Origin: Candidatus Merdenecus merdavium
GTDB lineage: Bacteria > Bacillota > Clostridia > Lachnospirales > Lachnospiraceae
Assembly: GCA_018715425.1 (NCBI GenBank)
Contig: DVLR01000334.1
Span: 1 to 13,348, forward strand
Length of the DNA stretch: 13,348 nucleotides
Direction: 5' to 3'
This document shows positions 1 to 8,362 of the stretch, one piece after another. Below the pieces are notes generated by a model that was not told the DNA's origin, ran no database searches, and saw nothing but the letters and a program-made list of their open reading frames with translations. Made by a program: the position numbers and the translations under genes. Position 1 is the stretch's first letter; each line of letters begins with the position of its first letter.

Positions 1-1615
1 AGATGATCCTTTAGAATTAATCATTCATCGACAGAAGATTGAAAATCAGTTCACCAATCATTTAACGTCTCAGATTACAACCAGTAATAACTATTATAGA
101 AATACCCTATTTTTAAATAATTCTATACCCATTAGTTCCTCTTTTCAAACTGCTACCTTAGATCTTGATCAAACTGCAAGAATGAGTAATATCTATAATG
201 ATACTGATGTAAAAAATACTACTTGGTATAAAAATACATTGGCTTCTCCACGAAATTACTACGTATTTATTAATGAAAATACCAATGAATTCTGCTATGC
301 AAAAAAAATTATAAATAATTACTATACTGGCCCATACGACCCTGACGGTATTGGAGTATTAGTCATTGGAATTCATCTTGATGAATTTGAAAAAGTTCTT
401 TCTTTTTCCCCCATTACACCAAACAGTAGCTTTGTTTTGTTAAATCAAAACAATGATATTCTATATCAAAGTAGTCAAAGTATTTCATCCCAATTGTTTT
501 TACAATTAACGGATAAAAGCATCAACCAGAATAAATCTTCTTTCGATGACAGAAATAATATGATAACCCAGGATGGAAAAAAGTATGTTACCAATGTAAC
601 GCAAATTGATTGGGGATTATCTCTTGTTTTTTTAACCCCCTATTCAGATATTCAAAATCAAATCTCTTCTCGAATGAATTTTTTTATCCTCTTTTCTTTC
701 TTCATTATGATCTTGATTAGTGCACTGGCCTTTATGATATCGAAAAGAACTACCGAACCTATTATCAAACTTTCAAAGGCTATAAAACTAGTTGACGATA
801 CACGTACTTTTGATTTAGATACTTTAAAAGTATCCAACGATAAAGAAATTCTAATTCTTTGTACCAGTTTTGAAGAGTTGATTTTAAAGGTGAATTCCCT
901 AATTGATGATATTAAAATAGAGGATGAAAAGCAGAAACTTTCTGAGCTCCGTGCTTTGCAAGCCCAAATTAATCCACACTTCATTTTCAATGCCATGGAT
1001 GTGGTCAACTGGATTGCTCTTTCAAAGAATGAAGATGAAATCGCTAATATTGTTAGCTCCATCTCCAATCTCATGCGTTACAGTATTACAGATCCTGATC
1101 ACATGATACAAATTGAACAAGAAGTACTGAATATTAAAGAATTTATATCTATCTATAAATTGCGTTACAACAATGAAATTCAAATGGATATCCATACAAA
1201 CACCTCACTAAATGATGTTTATATTCCAAAGTTTACACTCCAGCCTCTCATAGAAAATTCTATTACTCATGGAATAGAGGATCCTAATATTTGCTTGAAC
1301 ATTGAGGTAAACATTCAATATGACTACCCAATGCTAACCATTGAGGTTAGTGATAACGGAAAGGGGTGTAGACCAGAGCAATTAAATGACTACCTGTCCT
1401 ATAAACCGACCAATCTTAAAGTAAGCAATGGTTTTGGAATTCGAAACCTAAATGAGCGGATTCATCTTAGTTTTAGAGAAAATAGTGGTCTATCTTATTA
1501 TTTAGACAAGGACAACCATCTAGTTGCCAAAATTCAGATGGATTTTTCCTCTTATCAAAAGAAAAATCAAGAAGATGGATTTTGGGACACAGATACTAAA
1601 ACAGATGGTAAATAA
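1..1615 (+). CDS. Sensor histidine kinase, YesM type (5' end missing)
   Basis: This is the C-terminal part of a membrane sensor kinase that phosphorylates a partner response regulator. The frame is open from base 2 with no stop, so the gene begins left of the window; the ATG at 182 is internal. The order is an extracytoplasmic sensor region (to about nt 675), one membrane segment (about nt 680-742, FFILFSFFIMILIS), a HAMP-like linker starting KRTTEPI, a His_kinase domain with QAQINPHFIFNAMD (phospho-His codon 977-979), and an HATPase domain with the N-box LQPLIENSITHG (1238-1273), DNGKGC and GFGIRNLNERI. Such kinases have two membrane segments; the first must lie upstream. A Q/D/K-rich tail follows the ATPase domain. 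The response regulator is not in the window and may be upstream. The gene precedes the fucosidase by 94 bases on the same strand. The class is certain; the ligand is unknown. Confidence 0.93.
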   Translation, partial: DDPLELIIHRQKIENQFTNHLTSQITTSNNYYRNTLFLNNSIPISSSFQTATLDLDQTARMSNIYNDTDVKNTTWYKNTLASPRNYYVFINENTNEFCYAKKIINNYYTGPYDPDGIGVLVIGIHLDEFEKVLSFSPITPNSSFVLLNQNNDILYQSSQSISSQLFLQLTDKSINQNKSSFDDRNNMITQDGKKYVTNVTQIDWGLSLVFLTPYSDIQNQISSRMNFFILFSFFIMILISALAFMISKRTTEPIIKLSKAIKLVDDTRTFDLDTLKVSNDKEILILCTSFEELILKVNSLIDDIKIEDEKQKLSELRALQAQINPHFIFNAMDVVNWIALSKNEDEIANIVSSISNLMRYSITDPDHMIQIEQEVLNIKEFISIYKLRYNNEIQMDIHTNTSLNDVYIPKFTLQPLIENSITHGIEDPNICLNIEVNIQYDYPMLTIEVSDNGKGCRPEQLNDYLSYKPTNLKVSNGFGIRNLNERIHLSFRENSGLSYYLDKDNHLVAKIQMDFSSYQKKNQEDGFWDTDTKTDGK

Positions 1616-1666
1616 GAATAAATTCTACCTAAACAAAAATAATTCCACTTTTCCTCTCTGGATATA

Positions 1667-1689
1667 TCCTATAAAATGAAAGTATAGGA
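1667..1689 (+). promoter_or_regulatory. Inverted repeat over a possible -10 box upstream of fucosidase
   Basis: TCCTATA (1667-1673) and TATAGGA (1683-1689) form a perfect 7-bp inverted repeat with a 9-base spacer. The left arm overlaps TATAAA (1670-1675), a possible -10 box. No convincing -35 box was found at the right distance; TTCCAC at 1643-1648 is weak and too far away. It could be an operator, or an mRNA 5' hairpin just ahead of the GGAGGG ribosome site at 1698-1703. An activator-dependent promoter would fit the poor -35. This is tentative. Confidence 0.3.
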
Positions 1690-1709
1690 AAAATCTTGGA
1701 GGGTTAAAA

Positions 1710-3068
1710 ATGAAGAAAACAAACATTATCGATGGAGTACACAACTACTTAGCACCTGAGGATTACGTTCCTCCAAAAGAAAAGGAAGTTCTAGAGCATA
1801 TCCAATGGTTTCAGGATCTCAAGCTTGGGATTATGATGCACTGGGCACCAGGTTCACAATTGGGCACCTATGAGTCCTGGCCCCTTTCAGATGGTGATGG
1901 CTCTTGGTCACAAAAAGATATAGACTGGACAGATATTGAAACCTTTAAAGAACAATATATCCATGCAAACAAAACATTTAATCCTGTAAAATTTCGTCCA
2001 GATAAATGGGCTAAATTAGCAAAAGAGTGTGGATTTAAATATTTGTTGTTCACTACTAAACACCATGATGGCTTCTGTATGTTTGATACACAAACAACGG
2101 ATTATAAAATCACAGATCCCTCTTGTCCTTTTCATACACACCAGTATGCAGATATCGTTGGATCCCTCTATGAAGAGTTTCGAAAAGAAGGTCTTGCTAT
2201 TTCCACCTATTTTTCAAAGCCTGATTGGAATAGTGACTTTTATTGGCGGAAGGAGTTTGGAACGGCTCCAACAAGAAATGTAAATTATAACATTTTGGAG
2301 CATCCTGATCTTTGGGAAAAATATGTAGAATTTACCCATAAACAGATAGAGGAGTTGGGGACTAAATACGGAAAAATAGACGTTCTTTGGCTCGATGGAG
2401 GATGGGTAAACAAGGATAATCTTCATCAAGATATCCGATTAGAAGAAATTGTTGGTAAGTTAAGAAGTACCACACAGCCTCACCTTATTGTATGCGACCG
2501 TACCGTAGGAGGAGAATTTGAAAATATCATCACTCCAGAAAAGACCATTCCAGATGAGGCTTTATTTGTTCCATGGGAAACTTGTACTACCATTGGTAAT
2601 CATTTTTCTTACCACTATTCTGATGAGTATAAATCTGGACGTGAACTTGTTCACCTACTATTGGATATTGTTTGTAAGGGTGGAAACTTGGCACTCAATG
2701 TAGCGCCTCAACCAGATGGAGAACTGCCAAAACCTGCCGTAACATCTTTGAAAGAATTAGGTTCCTGGCTATCAATCTTTGGCAATGGAATCTACGGTAC
2801 AAGGATCCTGGCTCCTTTCTTTGAAGATAGAATCAAATATACGACGAAAGAGAAGAATATTTTTGCCTTCTATTTATATGAAGATCAGCCAGAAATGCCA
2901 GAAAAAATACACCTTCATCTTCCATACCCCATTGCTAGGATCCAAAGCATGAGGACGAAAACCATACTACCTTTTGAACAGGAAGAGAATTTAGTTACCC
3001 TTGATACAAAGGAACTTCCTATGGAAGGAGCCTTTTTCGCAGAAGGATTTGAAATCATCCCAGTATAA
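1710..3068 (+). CDS. Alpha-L-fucosidase, glycoside hydrolase family 29
   Basis: This 452-residue retaining glycosidase should release alpha-linked L-fucose from oligosaccharides. GH29 hallmarks are visible: WFQDLKLGIMMHWAPGS (residues 33-49), FTTKHHDGFCMFD (114-126), the WLDGGW strand with the likely nucleophile Asp229, PWETCTTIGNHFSY (288-301), and NLALNVAPQPDGELP (326-340) at the end of the barrel. Residues from about 365 form the usual small C-terminal beta domain. The length is normal for the family. No signal peptide is present, so the enzyme should act in the cytoplasm on imported glycans. The ATG at 1710 follows GGAGGG (1698-1703) at good spacing. The gene follows a sensor kinase and is convergent with a GH20 gene, which points to host-glycan breakdown. 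Linkage preference (1,2/1,3/1,4/1,6) cannot be read from the sequence. Confidence 0.95.
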   Translation: MKKTNIIDGVHNYLAPEDYVPPKEKEVLEHIQWFQDLKLGIMMHWAPGSQLGTYESWPLSDGDGSWSQKDIDWTDIETFKEQYIHANKTFNPVKFRPDKWAKLAKECGFKYLLFTTKHHDGFCMFDTQTTDYKITDPSCPFHTHQYADIVGSLYEEFRKEGLAISTYFSKPDWNSDFYWRKEFGTAPTRNVNYNILEHPDLWEKYVEFTHKQIEELGTKYGKIDVLWLDGGWVNKDNLHQDIRLEEIVGKLRSTTQPHLIVCDRTVGGEFENIITPEKTIPDEALFVPWETCTTIGNHFSYHYSDEYKSGRELVHLLLDIVCKGGNLALNVAPQPDGELPKPAVTSLKELGSWLSIFGNGIYGTRILAPFFEDRIKYTTKEKNIFAFYLYEDQPEMPEKIHLHLPYPIARIQSMRTKTILPFEQEENLVTLDTKELPMEGAFFAEGFEIIPV

Positions 3069-3084
3069 AGAAATGGGGAATGAA

Positions 3085-3128
3085 AAAACCACTGTAAGAC
3101 CTTTAGCTTAAGGATCTACAGTGGTTTT
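3085..3128. terminator. Bidirectional intrinsic terminator between convergent genes
   Basis: AAAACCACTGTA (3085-3096) pairs perfectly with TACAGTGGTTTT (3117-3128), and the stem continues inward after a 3-base mismatch with ACCTT/AAGG. On the + strand it is followed by a T-rich stretch (TTTTATATTCTTTTAT). On the - strand the run of six As at 3083-3088 becomes a U-tract. It lies 16 bases after the fucosidase stop and 56 bases from the GH20 stop, so it probably ends both transcripts. The remaining bases to 3183 show nothing else. Confidence 0.88.
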
Positions 3129-3183
3129 ATATTCTTTTATAGGAACTTATTTTGAAGAATTTAAACAGTAAGTTGGGGGTTCT

Positions 3184-5082
3184 CTATATTCCTGAGATAT
3201 TCCCTGCACTTACCATGTTCTGCCAAAATCCACCTGCGCAGAGCGTATGTTCCGCACATTGGGTATCTTCATCATATATCAGTGTTTTTTCTTCTAATTC
3301 TTCCAGTATATCTACTTCTTTTTTTAAGTAACTTTCCAATCTCTGAACCGCACTCTCCATTCTCGTTCCAACGCCTCCCAATCGAATATCCAGCACTTCA
3401 TATCCAAATGGCTTACATTCATTGAACCAAATTTTTTTGCGCATTTCCTTTAATTGCCAAAGCATATCAAGACAACTTTCCATTTCATCTTTTAATTGAA
3501 CTAATTCTGATTCCTGTTTATTTTGATAAGCTTTACGCAATTTAACTCCCATCATAGATTTTTTTGCAAGAACCTGTGCTAAACCTCTATAATAGATAAA
3601 CACCTCATCCATGCTACTTCCCCTTGGAGATAGTTTTTCTAGCTTTTCATTTAATTCCTGGTAGTATACGTCCAGATTCATCTGTTCAACCTGTCCATCG
3701 AAGAGACCAATTAAAACATCTTGATATAATAGATATTTAGAAGGATTATCTGCATTTTTATTATCTTCTAGAACTCCTTTTGGACTATCAAACATATCCA
3801 AAAGCAAAAATTCCTCTTCCTTATATCCTGTTAGTTGTTTGAGCCACAGATCCATTTTGTCTGTATCAGCTTCCCCGTAGTAACATAATTGAGCAAAATA
3901 TACTGCCGAATAAATAGCCGTTCTTGCTGGTGTTTCCATGCCATTGTCAAACCAGAATGTACAAAACACTTGATCAATCTTTTGTTTTTCACAGCTTGCA
4001 AGACCCTCTTGCAAGGTTTTTCGTGCTTTACTGTAATTAGGTGCAATCCCATTCCATGTCCATCCACCTCCTGCAAAGCTTATACGATTGGTCAACTTAC
4101 GATGTAATTTTATATTCTTATCATAGATTTTTTCATCGTGATGATAATAATCCCAATAGACTAAAGTCAAGTCTTCAGGTAATGGTTCCGATAACTCAAA
4201 GACCGTCTCTTCTGGAAGATCATAGTAATCTCCAGTAGGTGATTTCAAACGGAAAAACATATCGCTCCATATGCTTCCCTCCAGATGTTCTTCTCTACAA
4301 ATTTGATGAACCATTTTTAAGTGTTCCATCATAATCTGGTAGCGCTCTCGATATCCGTTTATTTTTAGATATCTACCTAATCCTAGTAAATCCGCCTCAT
4401 CCATTCCAACATGGATTTTACGAGAAGAAAATGGTTTTGTAGCATTTTGGATCATCCATCGAACGAACTCTTCCGTATTTTTATCACCAACTAGTAAGAT
4501 GTCTTCTGTATCCTGTAATTTTTTTGTTTTCGGCCAGCGTAGATAGGTATGTAAATGGGCCAGGGTTTGTATTGCTGGTATTAATTCTACCCCCATAGAC
4601 ATTCCATACATATCTAGCTCCCTTAGTTCTTTATCTGTATATCTGCCACGAAATGCTCCAAAATAAGGATCTTGGGGAATCTCATATACATCTTCCATAT
4701 AAAGATAGAGTTGATTTAATCCAACGGCTGCACAAAGTTCTATCATTTCTTTCATCATGCTGATACTAAGCGTTCCATTTCTGGAACAATCCAACATGAT
4801 GCCCGTTTCTGAAAATCTGCATTTCTCTTCTCGTAAAAATGGCTTTCCAACCATAGACTCTATTTCCTGTAAAAATAAATGTAAGGCTCTATAGTATTCC
4901 CCCTCCCTTCCGCTGGATAAGATGACTCTCTCTCCATCATAGTTTACTTGCAGGGTTCCATCTGAAATTTTTCTGTATTCCACAAGGATACCTTTACTTC
5001 CACATTTATGACCTTGTTTCTCTAAAAACAGTTTCGTCATTTCTCTTTTTTTCTCTTCGAGTAAAGATAAATTAAACTCCAT
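3184..5082 (-). CDS. Beta-N-acetylhexosaminidase, GH20 (GcnA-like)
   Basis: This 632-residue enzyme should remove terminal beta-linked GlcNAc or GalNAc using substrate-assisted catalysis. GH20 features are the barrel entry ETGIMLDCSRN (about 92-102), the catalytic Asp-Glu pair in KIHVGMDEADLLGLGRY (Asp228-Glu229), IWSDMFF (271-277), YWDYYHHD and the aromatic WTWNG (341-345). After the barrel, about 200 residues are mostly charged and helical. The length and the GMDEA form resemble the intracellular streptococcal GcnA branch as I recall it (inference). There is no signal peptide, so it is probably cytoplasmic. The start is taken at 5082, not at the upstream in-frame ATG at 5097, because GGAGGAG (5089-5095) sits six bases before it. 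It is the last gene of the operon, 18 bases after the regulator gene. A lacto-N-biosidase activity in the same family cannot be excluded. Confidence 0.88.
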   Translation of the reverse strand: MEFNLSLLEEKKREMTKLFLEKQGHKCGSKGILVEYRKISDGTLQVNYDGERVILSSGREGEYYRALHLFLQEIESMVGKPFLREEKCRFSETGIMLDCSRNGTLSISMMKEMIELCAAVGLNQLYLYMEDVYEIPQDPYFGAFRGRYTDKELRELDMYGMSMGVELIPAIQTLAHLHTYLRWPKTKKLQDTEDILLVGDKNTEEFVRWMIQNATKPFSSRKIHVGMDEADLLGLGRYLKINGYRERYQIMMEHLKMVHQICREEHLEGSIWSDMFFRLKSPTGDYYDLPEETVFELSEPLPEDLTLVYWDYYHHDEKIYDKNIKLHRKLTNRISFAGGGWTWNGIAPNYSKARKTLQEGLASCEKQKIDQVFCTFWFDNGMETPARTAIYSAVYFAQLCYYGEADTDKMDLWLKQLTGYKEEEFLLLDMFDSPKGVLEDNKNADNPSKYLLYQDVLIGLFDGQVEQMNLDVYYQELNEKLEKLSPRGSSMDEVFIYYRGLAQVLAKKSMMGVKLRKAYQNKQESELVQLKDEMESCLDMLWQLKEMRKKIWFNECKPFGYEVLDIRLGGVGTRMESAVQRLESYLKKEVDILEELEEKTLIYDEDTQCAEHTLCAGGFWQNMVSAGNISGI

Positions 5083-5088
5083 TTTTTG

Positions 5089-5095
5089 CTCCTCC
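5089..5095 (-). promoter_or_regulatory. Ribosome binding site that sets the GH20 start
   Basis: GGAGGAG, six bases before the ATG at 5080-5082. These bases would otherwise be codons 1-3 of the longer frame starting at 5097, which has no Shine-Dalgarno of its own. Confidence 0.8.
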
Positions 5096-5100
5096 ATCCA

Positions 5101-6558
5101 TTATTTCATCTCTTTTTTTCGGTATTCTGAAGGATATAAGCCAACCTTTTTCTTAAATATCTTCGAAAAATATAAGGGTTCCGAATAACCTACGATCTCT
5201 GCAACATCTTTCACAAGAATATCATCATCCATATCCAAAAGCTCTTTTGCTCGATCTATACGTGTTTTTTGAATATACTGGGAAAGGGTATATCCACTGT
5301 ACTCCTTAAAAAGCCGGCTTAAATAGGGTGGTACCAACCCAAACCTCTCTGCCAATGACGTTACTGTAATGGCCTCTGACATATGTTTATGAACGTACTC
5401 TTGGATCTTTTCCATAAGATATTTTGTGGTTTCTTGATTATCATTCATTCCTTTTTTACTTAATATTTGTTTTATATTATCAAAAAGCTGTTGTTTGTCC
5501 TCTGAATATAAGATGAGATTTAAAACGATTTCTTCATTTTCACCATGTTCTGATTCTTTTTCTAATAACGTATGGCTTAGAAGTTGCTCCAGCAAATAAA
5601 TACAATCTTTCTGTCTTAATTGATCCCTACTTAATACCCTCTCCACTTCCTTCAAGACCAATCTTTCTCTTCCTATGAGTTCACTTGGAAAGGATATATC
5701 AAAAGTTTTTAACTGTTCCTCTGGGGTTTCTATATCCTCGGAAAAACTACTTTCTCCGATCAAGATACGATTTTGCAACAATCGCCTCAGTTGATATCCC
5801 ATAGCGGGAATTTGTTGCATTTCTATTCTCTCTTGATGATATACAGCAGAAAGACATATGCCTTTTGATTCCATTTCCTCTAAAATGTTATTACAAAACT
5901 TCTCTAAGTCTACTTCCTCCTGGGATACAATTAATAGAATTCTTTCATTGGGCTGGTTTTTTTCAAAGGCATATATACTTGATTCCCTGGGCAATAATGG
6001 TAACGCTACGTCTTCAATATTGCTATCTTTCCAAAATCTACATTCTTCGACGCTTTCTTCCATTCCTTCTTTCATCAATGGACCTGCACAAAAATAGATC
6101 ATTTGAACCTTCTGTGTACCAACACCTTTATTCCCTTCATAAATAACGGATTTTAATAAGTCCTTCTGCTGTTTCTTTCTTTTGCTTTGCACGGTGTCCC
6201 ATATTATGTTCATGATTTTCACTAGATCTTCCTTGACAATAGGCTTCAGTAAATATTCCATGACTCCATACCTAATGGCTTGTTGGGCATATTGAAACTC
6301 TCCATATCCGCTGATCACAATTTTTAAACACTCTGGATATTTCTCTGCTGCAAATTTCAATACTTCAATACCATCGATCAAAGGCATATTTATATCCGTA
6401 AAGATGACATCAACTGGGTTTTCTTCTAAGTATGATAAAGCCTCTTTTCCATTTTGTGCACATTTTACCACGACAAAATTAGGATTTATTCTCTCTATCA
6501 TAACTTTTATTCCTCTTAAAAGAGGAAGCTCATCTTCTGCAATCAGCACTTTAATCAT
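5101..6558 (-). CDS. Response regulator, YesN type (receiver + AraC-type DNA-binding domain)
   Basis: This 485-residue regulator should be phosphorylated by the adjacent kinase and control the glycan genes. The receiver domain spans about 1-120, with acidic residues Glu8 and Asp9, phospho-acceptor Asp55 in VIFTDINMP, Ser83 in VISGYGE and Lys105 in LLKPI. A middle region (about 130-375) is poorly conserved, as is common in this family. The AraC/XylS double helix-turn-helix spans about 383-482 (SLAERFGLVPPYLSRLFKEY and DVAEIVGYSEPLYFSKIFKK). It overlaps the kinase gene by 8 bases, and its ribosome site GGAGGTG (6565-6571) lies inside the kinase codons, so the two are translationally coupled. 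Likely targets are promoters in this locus, including the region upstream of the binding-protein gene. Confidence 0.95.
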   Translation of the reverse strand: MIKVLIAEDELPLLRGIKVMIERINPNFVVVKCAQNGKEALSYLEENPVDVIFTDINMPLIDGIEVLKFAAEKYPECLKIVISGYGEFQYAQQAIRYGVMEYLLKPIVKEDLVKIMNIIWDTVQSKRKKQQKDLLKSVIYEGNKGVGTQKVQMIYFCAGPLMKEGMEESVEECRFWKDSNIEDVALPLLPRESSIYAFEKNQPNERILLIVSQEEVDLEKFCNNILEEMESKGICLSAVYHQERIEMQQIPAMGYQLRRLLQNRILIGESSFSEDIETPEEQLKTFDISFPSELIGRERLVLKEVERVLSRDQLRQKDCIYLLEQLLSHTLLEKESEHGENEEIVLNLILYSEDKQQLFDNIKQILSKKGMNDNQETTKYLMEKIQEYVHKHMSEAITVTSLAERFGLVPPYLSRLFKEYSGYTLSQYIQKTRIDRAKELLDMDDDILVKDVAEIVGYSEPLYFSKIFKKKVGLYPSEYRKKEMK

Positions 6559-8296
6559 TTATTTCACCTCCTAATAATACCACAGTTCCAGTTGATTCAT
6601 TATATAGTTGAAACAAAGCCTTCTCCCCATATTCAATCTTCAACCTCATATAGATATTAGGAATACATAAACCACCAATTGTAATATTTTCCAACACCCT
6701 ATTAACATCCTGATGATCCATATTATTTCTTTGATTTTGGAACTCTTCTAAATAATCTTTGGAAAATCCACTACCATTATCTTGAACTTTAAGAAACCAT
6801 CGCTGTCCCTCTTGCCAGATAGTAATGTCTATCTTCCACACTGGTTCTACCTGTTTAAATCCATGCTGAAAACAATTCTCACAAATAGGCTGCAGGATTA
6901 ACTTAGGAATTCGTACCTTCTCCATTCCATCTTGTATCTTAATGGTATATTGAGCTAACTCTTCGTACCTCACCTTCATCAAAAGCATGTAATTTTCTGC
7001 CGAAGCACACTCATTTTCTATGGTGCTATATCCGTCTCCCATTTCAGAATTATATCTAAGAATATCACCTAATCTTCGGCAAATATCTGGTATTTTCGTG
7101 TTGTCATCCAATTGGGATTCCATAGATATAATTGCAAGCATATTATGGAGAAAGTGTGGGTTCATCTGAGATTGAAGTGCAAAAAATTGAGCTTTTACCT
7201 CATTGGTTTTCGCTGCAATCTGATTCATCATACTATGATTCAACTTACTTAACATCACGTTAAAGGACTCTTCAAGTTTTAAAATGACATCCATGGAATC
7301 TGTATCTGAAATCTCCACATGCAAATTATCCATGGTAACCGACTTCAAGGAACGATTTAGTTCTACAAGGGGTTTGGATAGGTGACGTATCAATATTTTT
7401 TCTAATATAATTGCAAAAAACATCAATATGATGACTACAGCCATGAGGACAAGATAAAACTGCCTGACAGACTGCTTGTACTCCGTAGGACTTTTAGAAA
7501 ATCTCACGGTATAAGGTGAATTATCAAGAGATATCTCCCTTTCATAAGACACCTTTTCTTCCAATAAGCTATGTTCTGGAACTGCATAGATCACTTCCCC
7601 TGACGTGTCTCGAACCTCTGCATACATACCATCTCCAAGTTCGCTTAAGATCTCGTATATCTTCTCTGTTGATTCTTGAACTTCAATATATCCACATTGA
7701 GAACCATTAGAAAAATAATCTTTTATTTCTCTTACTACCGCAAAATAATCTTCGTTTATTTGGTCACCTTGGGATAAGATATCTGGTTCTGGACTTTTAT
7801 AATAAATAAAGTGAGCTGGTTCTTCAAAATATCTCTGCATTTCATCAAACGTATCTGATTCGAAAAATTGTAGGATACCCCTTTCGGTAACTGCACGATT
7901 GGATGTAGATACAAAATCATGAGCATTATTATATAAACAAATTCTGGAATAGCCATCATGTTTAAAATTATAGGATTCCAGTATTTTTTTCACTTCTCCA
8001 GTCACAATGGGGTGTACTTTAAAATAATTATCTTCTAAATCTTCTGGAAGTCTCTGAAACAGATCAGCAATGGATGGATTGGCCGCTATCTTAAGTGCCA
8101 TCCTATCCATTTCATAAAACATCGTATCCAACTGATTTGCTGTTTTTTCCGTAATGACACTAAAATTTTGTTCTTCTTTTTCTCGCATCTCGTCGACTAC
8201 TACGTGATAAAAGTAGCCAACAGCACCTAGAATGATCAATAACATAACACCTGTATGATATAGAAGAAATTTAGTTTGGTATTTTAACTTTTTCAT
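6551..8296 (-). CDS. Sensor histidine kinase, YesM type
   Basis: This 581-residue membrane kinase is the partner of the response regulator that overlaps its 3' end. Membrane segments lie at about 10-34 and 280-303 and enclose a roughly 245-residue extracytoplasmic sensor region, probably of the Cache type. A HAMP-like linker follows (about 304-356), then the His_kinase domain QSQMNPHFLHNMLAI with phospho-acceptor His381, and an HATPase domain with LILQPICENCFQHGF, VQDNGSGFS and GLCIPNIYMRLKIEYG. The N-box carries Cys where many relatives have Val or Ala. The ATG at 8296 follows AGGGAGGG with close spacing. It lies 66 bases downstream of the second permease gene. The sensed ligand may be the imported glycan or the loaded binding protein (inference). 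Confidence 0.95.
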   Translation of the reverse strand: MKKLKYQTKFLLYHTGVMLLIILGAVGYFYHVVVDEMREKEEQNFSVITEKTANQLDTMFYEMDRMALKIAANPSIADLFQRLPEDLEDNYFKVHPIVTGEVKKILESYNFKHDGYSRICLYNNAHDFVSTSNRAVTERGILQFFESDTFDEMQRYFEEPAHFIYYKSPEPDILSQGDQINEDYFAVVREIKDYFSNGSQCGYIEVQESTEKIYEILSELGDGMYAEVRDTSGEVIYAVPEHSLLEEKVSYEREISLDNSPYTVRFSKSPTEYKQSVRQFYLVLMAVVIILMFFAIILEKILIRHLSKPLVELNRSLKSVTMDNLHVEISDTDSMDVILKLEESFNVMLSKLNHSMMNQIAAKTNEVKAQFFALQSQMNPHFLHNMLAIISMESQLDDNTKIPDICRRLGDILRYNSEMGDGYSTIENECASAENYMLLMKVRYEELAQYTIKIQDGMEKVRIPKLILQPICENCFQHGFKQVEPVWKIDITIWQEGQRWFLKVQDNGSGFSKDYLEEFQNQRNNMDHQDVNRVLENITIGGLCIPNIYMRLKIEYGEKALFQLYNESTGTVVLLGGEIND

Positions 8297-8322
8297 GATT
8301 CCCTCCCTATGATTCCTCTACT

Positions 8323-8351
8323 ATCATACCTTAAAGTTCCAGCCTTGGGAA
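8323..8351 (-). promoter_or_regulatory. Possible internal promoter for the kinase-regulator-GH20 genes
   Basis: On the minus strand TTCCCA (8346-8351) and TATGAT (8323-8328) are separated by 17 bases, matching 4/6 and 5/6 of the sigma-A boxes. It sits in the only sizeable gap between the permeases and the kinase. It could give low constitutive expression of the sensory genes, independent of the transporter promoter. Short A+T-rich motifs arise easily by chance, so confidence is low. Confidence 0.33.
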
Positions 8352-8362
8352 GATATATTTCC

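Noticed and set aside
182..184. ATG as start of the left kinase gene
   Set aside because: The same frame is open back to base 2 and codes for plausible sensor-domain sequence; no ribosome site precedes 182, and starting there would lose the first membrane segment.
658..1074. 138-codon minus-strand frame inside the left kinase
   Set aside because: It is antisense to a well-supported kinase domain, has no ribosome site and its product resembles no family I know.
5858..6146. Two overlapping + strand frames inside the response-regulator gene
   Set aside because: Both are antisense to the regulator's variable middle region, in different frames, with no start signals.
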